IMG/VR virus record: IMGVR_UViG_3300032242_001101
Span: 1-50,153 of that record
Direction: 5' to 3' (one strand)
Length of the DNA: 50,153 nucleotides
Origin: a virus
Below are positions 48,184-50,153 of the stretch, one piece after another. A model generated the notes under the pieces. It did no database searches, had not been told where the DNA came from, and was given only the letters and a program-made list of their open reading frames with translations. Numbering within the stretch: the stretch's first letter is position 1; every line of letters begins with the position of its first letter. The position numbers and the translations under genes were made by a program.

Positions 48184-48212
48184 ATTATACTCTCAATTTA
48201 CGCAGGTGTCAA
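48184..48212 (-). promoter_or_regulatory. Perfect sigma70 promoter TTGACA-17-TATAAT
   Basis: Drives the operon from 48153. Its -35 box encodes Leu-Thr within the end of the 56-aa gene. Confidence 0.9.
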
Positions 48213-48368
48213 CAGTTTTTCAAAGTCTGCCATTACGATGTAGTAATCGCGCAACTCTGTGAGGCTGAACTCATCTGTGTGCTCTCTAATATACAGCAGT
48301 GTCTCTAGCATAGGCATCTGTAGTTGCTGGCTAATTGCTGTAACTGTCTCAAGTGCTTCTGTTATCAT
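48198..48368 (-). CDS. Small early protein, 56 aa
   Basis: The frame runs from ATG 48368 (AAAGGAGCAC upstream) to TAA at 48198. The protein is helical: MITEALETVTAISQQLQ, LETLLYIREHTDEFSLTELR, then DYYIVMADFEKLLTPA. Its own promoter, ribosome site and lack of rare features support it. The C-terminus is coded over the next -35 box. Function unknown. Confidence 0.65.
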   Translation of the reverse strand: MITEALETVTAISQQLQMPMLETLLYIREHTDEFSLTELRDYYIVMADFEKLLTPA

Positions 48369-48395
48369 AGTGTGCTCCTTTGTTGCTATGTGTTT

Positions 48396-48424
48396 ATTAT
48401 ACTGCTAAAGGTAAAACCGGTCAA
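48396..48424 (-). promoter_or_regulatory. Sigma70 promoter TTGACC-17-TATAAT
   Basis: Drives the 56-aa gene at 48368. The upstream stop TGA (48423-48421) is in the -35 box. Confidence 0.85.
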
Positions 48425-48636
48425 CCAAAATAGTTGTATAACCCTACAAGGCATATGGCTATTCCTACGGCATTTGTGACCATCTGTGGCTTATTTGCAA
48501 CACGAATACTCCACACCATATACAAGGCACCCCCACAGAATCCTGCGAGAATGTTCCAGGGATACATGTTCAAAGACATTAATGTGTACATTACCATAAA
48601 GCAGGCAGTGCCTGCCCACTGTAGTCGATCGTTCAT
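48421..48636 (-). CDS. Small membrane protein
   Basis: A 71-aa protein with two or three hydrophobic segments (WAGTACFMVMYTLMSL, WNILAGFCGGALYMVW, VTNAVGIAICLVGLYNYF), the size of an antiporter fragment or a PnuC-like half. It ends YFG with GGT-TGA over the next -35 box. ATGA overlap with the upstream gene. Possible inner-membrane role; family not certain. Confidence 0.6.
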   Translation of the reverse strand: MNDRLQWAGTACFMVMYTLMSLNMYPWNILAGFCGGALYMVWSIRVANKPQMVTNAVGIAICLVGLYNYFG

Positions 48637-49010
48637 GCTTCAATGCCTTCTCTATCAATTGTAAAACTCAAGTCCTGGAAACGTTTGTACATGCGGTAGA
48701 CTTCTCGCTTGGCTGTAATCAGCGCGATGTCAATCATGTCCTCTGCGACACCGTCTGTTAGTACTTCCTTAGCGTCCTCATAGAGGCACCCTCCCAAGTA
48801 CTCTGTGGCCAGTTCATGTCCGTCCACTAGTACACGGACTCGCAACATAAACCAATCTATTAGGCCACTGTCAATCTCCTGGCACATCTTGTCTAAGTCT
48901 GTGACGCAGTCGTCGAACTGATCTCTGGGGTTAAGGTCCTCCCAGGTCTTGTCTACGATCACAAAGAACCCATCGCGCTCGAAACTGGCAAGTTCATCAT
49001 AATGTCTCAT
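48633..49010 (-). CDS. Conserved early phage protein (LGGCLYEDA type)
   Basis: A 125-aa protein with GGAGAT ribosome site. DWFMLRVRVLVDGHELATEYLGGCLYEDAKEVLTDG is a segment shared with uncharacterised proteins of T4-like marine phages. The rest is helical and acidic. It starts 2 nt after the GIY-YIG-like gene stop, so it is in that operon. Function unknown. Confidence 0.65.
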   Translation of the reverse strand: MRHYDELASFERDGFFVIVDKTWEDLNPRDQFDDCVTDLDKMCQEIDSGLIDWFMLRVRVLVDGHELATEYLGGCLYEDAKEVLTDGVAEDMIDIALITAKREVYRMYKRFQDLSFTIDREGIEA

Positions 49011-49011
49011 A

Positions 49012-49350
49012 TCAATCTCCTCTTGTGTCTGTGTTAAGTACTGGTCTTACCTGTCTGCGTATCTCTACTTCTCTCTTGTGCGCATCGGCTTTGCCTCTCA
49101 CAATCTCGTGTATCTTAATGCCGATCTCTTCCTTGCTGGCCAACTTGCGCAACTCTGCGCAGAGCAACCAGTTCTTAGATTCTGTCTTAGCACGGTAGAA
49201 GTGTTTTGCGGCACGTGCCTTTACACTTTTGAGTACAGTGCTTTCGGTCTTTGCGGTAACGCCGATGTAGTTGAGACCATTTACTTCGAGTTCGTAAATG
49301 ATGTGATTACGATCGGTGCGCTTCTTGCGTGTTGTAGTATTTGTGTTCAT
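49012..49350 (-). CDS. GIY-YIG-like nuclease-domain protein
   Basis: A 112-aa protein. IIYELEVNGLNYIGVTAKTE is the GIY-YIG strand pair, followed by the R-x3-H-like SVKARAAKHFYRAK, NWLLCAELRKL, and the catalytic Glu region HKREVEIRRQVRPVLN. It contains only this domain, without the DNA-binding extension of homing endonucleases. Such solo domains are frequent in cyanophages. The role could be homing, host-DNA attack or exclusion. The promoter places transcription start at about the ATG. Confidence 0.6.
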   Translation of the reverse strand: MNTNTTTRKKRTDRNHIIYELEVNGLNYIGVTAKTESTVLKSVKARAAKHFYRAKTESKNWLLCAELRKLASKEEIGIKIHEIVRGKADAHKREVEIRRQVRPVLNTDTRGD

Positions 49351-49356
49351 GTGTTT

Positions 49357-49385
49357 ATTATACTATCGGTTTTACCACTTGTCAA
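49357..49385 (-). promoter_or_regulatory. Perfect sigma70 promoter with leaderless geometry
   Basis: TTGACA-17-TATAAT with only 6 nt (AAACAC) between the -10 box and the ATG at 49350, so no room for a leader or ribosome site. Confidence 0.85.
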
Positions 49386-49386
49386 G

Positions 49387-49413
49387 AAAGACCCTACAAG
49401 CCGTAGGGTCTTT
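49387..49413 (-). terminator. Intrinsic terminator abutting the next -35 box
   Basis: AAAGACCCTAC pairs with GTAGGGTCTTT over 11 bp around a 5-nt loop. On the minus strand it runs into CTTGACA of the next promoter. It is symmetric and could act on both strands. Confidence 0.85.
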
Positions 49414-49419
49414 GTGTTG

Positions 49420-49587
49420 TTATTCTGTTACCATGCTGTCCATAAAACTCTCAAAGTAATCGCCACGCTCCATTGCGTGTATTAGCATCTCGCCGTTGCC
49501 AATGCTAGTGCGTTCCATAATGTACTCTGCATAAGCATCGTCTAGTTCGTATGTGTTCATTGCGTCTTCAAATTCTTGTAGTGTCAT
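49420..49587 (-). CDS. Small early protein, 55 aa
   Basis: The frame runs from ATG 49587 (AAAAAGGAGCAG upstream) to TAA at 49420. It is helical and acidic with many Met (MTLQEFEDAMNTYELDDAYA, EYIMERTSIGNGEMLIHAME). Promoter upstream and terminator downstream make it a complete single-gene cassette. Function unknown. Confidence 0.65.
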   Translation of the reverse strand: MTLQEFEDAMNTYELDDAYAEYIMERTSIGNGEMLIHAMERGDYFESFMDSMVTE

Positions 49588-49614
49588 ATCTGCTCCTTTT
49601 TAGTGTATGTGTGT

Positions 49615-49643
49615 ATTATAACATAAAATAATAACCCGCACAA
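49615..49643 (-). promoter_or_regulatory. Sigma70 promoter TTGTGC-17-TATAAT
   Basis: Drives the 55-aa gene. The -35 box is in the loop and 3' arm of the preceding terminator. Confidence 0.7.
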
Positions 49644-49656
49644 CCAGCGGGCTATT
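49630..49656 (-). terminator. Terminator hairpin overlapping a promoter
   Basis: AATAGCCCGC pairs with GCGGGTTATT (10 bp with one G-U) around a 7-nt loop, followed by a T-rich tail on the minus strand. It ends the 49-aa gene. Confidence 0.75.
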
Positions 49657-49667
49657 ATGTGTTGCTA

Positions 49668-49817
49668 TTACGCCACTTGCATTTCCTCTATGCTATAAGT
49701 GTCAAATGCGTACAACAACTCCTCGTAAAAAAACGCTTCTGCCTCTGCAACTGTAGCAAAAACTGTATCTATAACTTCCCACTCGTTCCCGTCGTTTAGT
49801 ACTTGTAGTATATACAT
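49668..49817 (-). CDS. Small early protein, 49 aa
   Basis: Start ATG 49817 (MYILQVLNDGNEWEVID) with GAGGAAA; the longer frame through the promoter is rejected. Predicted beta-beta-alpha unit (TVFATVAEAEAFFYEELLYAF). Acidic. No family recognised. Complete cassette with promoter and terminator. Confidence 0.6.
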   Translation of the reverse strand: MYILQVLNDGNEWEVIDTVFATVAEAEAFFYEELLYAFDTYSIEEMQVA

Positions 49818-49853
49818 AGTTTTTCCTCTTTGCTTTTTGTTTAACATGTGTGT

Positions 49854-49882
49854 ATTATAGCACAAAATAAAGACCCGCACAA
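49854..49882 (-). promoter_or_regulatory. Sigma70 promoter TTGTGC-17-TATAAT
   Basis: Drives the 49-aa gene. The -35 box lies in the preceding terminator hairpin, as at 49615. Confidence 0.7.
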
Positions 49883-49895
49883 ACGGCGGGCCTTT
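49869..49895 (-). terminator. Terminator hairpin overlapping a promoter
   Basis: AAAGGCCCGC pairs with GCGGGTCTTT (10 bp, one G-U) around a 7-nt loop, then a T-rich tail on the minus strand. It ends the gene at the right edge. Confidence 0.75.
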
Positions 49896-49904
49896 GTGTT
49901 GTTT

Positions 49905-50153
49905 TTATATGCAACAAAAGTTGTCTGCTGTAATTAAACGCTTGCGTTCAATGTACTGTAGTACTGCAATGTAATATTCCCGTACTAAAGTGTCTTGTTG
50001 CATTATAGCGTCGTGTAGTGCTTGCACGTTGTGCGTTTTATGGAATTGTGCTAATGCGTTTACATTGTATGCAACATCGTCCGCGTACATGGACAAATTG
50101 CTAGCGTTAGCGTCCGGGTTAGTGGCAAAGCATTTAATATAACTAATTGTAGT
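49905..50153 (-). CDS. Early phage protein, 5' end outside window
   Basis: The frame stays open to the right edge, giving at least 82 residues. The ATG at 50090 has no ribosome site, and the upstream residues (SYIKCFATNPDANASNLS) look protein-like, so the true start is probably outside. The rest is helical: NVNALAQFHKTHNVQALHDAI and YYIAVLQYIERKRLI. Similar sequences occur in T4-like phages without known function. It ends in CCI. Confidence 0.6.
   Translation of the reverse strand, partial: TTISYIKCFATNPDANASNLSMYADDVAYNVNALAQFHKTHNVQALHDAIMQQDTLVREYYIAVLQYIERKRLITADNFCCI

Noticed and set aside
1-50153. tRNA genes
   Set aside because: I looked for T-loop GTTCRANNC patterns with matching acceptor stems and saw none I could support by eye; a covariance scan would be decisive.

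Overview
The window is part of the genome of a large, probably strictly lytic, T4-like myovirus (Caudoviricetes) from an aquatic bacterium. The evidence is a set of T4 core homologues: both terminase subunits (gp16, gp17), head-completion nuclease gp4, a gp19/gp48/gp54-type tail-tube-fold protein, SSB gp32, UvsX, a UvsY-like protein, UvsW, a probable gp62 clamp-loader subunit, primase gp61 and helicase gp41. The sequence is AT-rich, genes are packed with ATGA or TAATG overlaps, and I saw no integrase, CRISPR array, insertion sequence or tRNA gene. Both ends cut through a gene. The host is uncertain. A small secreted Ala/Pro/Lys-rich protein at 25.2 kb resembles those of freshwater betaproteobacteria, and the early promoters fit a proteobacterial sigma70.

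Layout. 1-2.3 kb (+): a surface-sugar or phosphodiester trio (HAD-nucleotidyltransferase fusion, methyltransferase, GDPD-like protein). 2.3-11.6 kb (+): tail, head and packaging genes. 11.6-19.9 kb (+): SSB, recombination and replication genes, ending with a very small DnaE-like protein. 19.9-25.1 kb: primase, helicase, structural and AlgH-like genes on both strands. 25.1-27.8 kb (+): accessory genes including a nucleotidase, SDR and radical SAM operon. 27.8-38.9 kb (-): two GT9-like paralogues, a 1,623-aa collagen-like fibre, an amidinotransferase operon and two paralogous probable virion proteins. 39-50 kb (-): about 30 small early-type genes in short cassettes.

Two promoter classes partition the window. 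Many late genes carry a T4-late-type TAAATA element only 5-7 nt before the start codon, which implies leaderless or nearly leaderless transcripts. In the right arm, 19 sigma70 promoters (seven of them exactly TTGACA-17-TATAAT) precede single genes or short operons. Their -35 boxes overlap the upstream stop codon, coding end or terminator hairpin. The right arm therefore looks like a chain of exchangeable host-polymerase-read cassettes, comparable to the promoter-early stem-loop cassettes known in T4-type phages.

The items most deserving follow-up are the 189-aa DnaE-like protein, the cassette seams, the leaderless late promoters, the collagen fibre with its neighbouring glycosyltransferase-like genes, the amidinotransferase/Ate1-like operon, and a helically phased GTAAY repeat array at 39.0 kb where the early and late arms meet.
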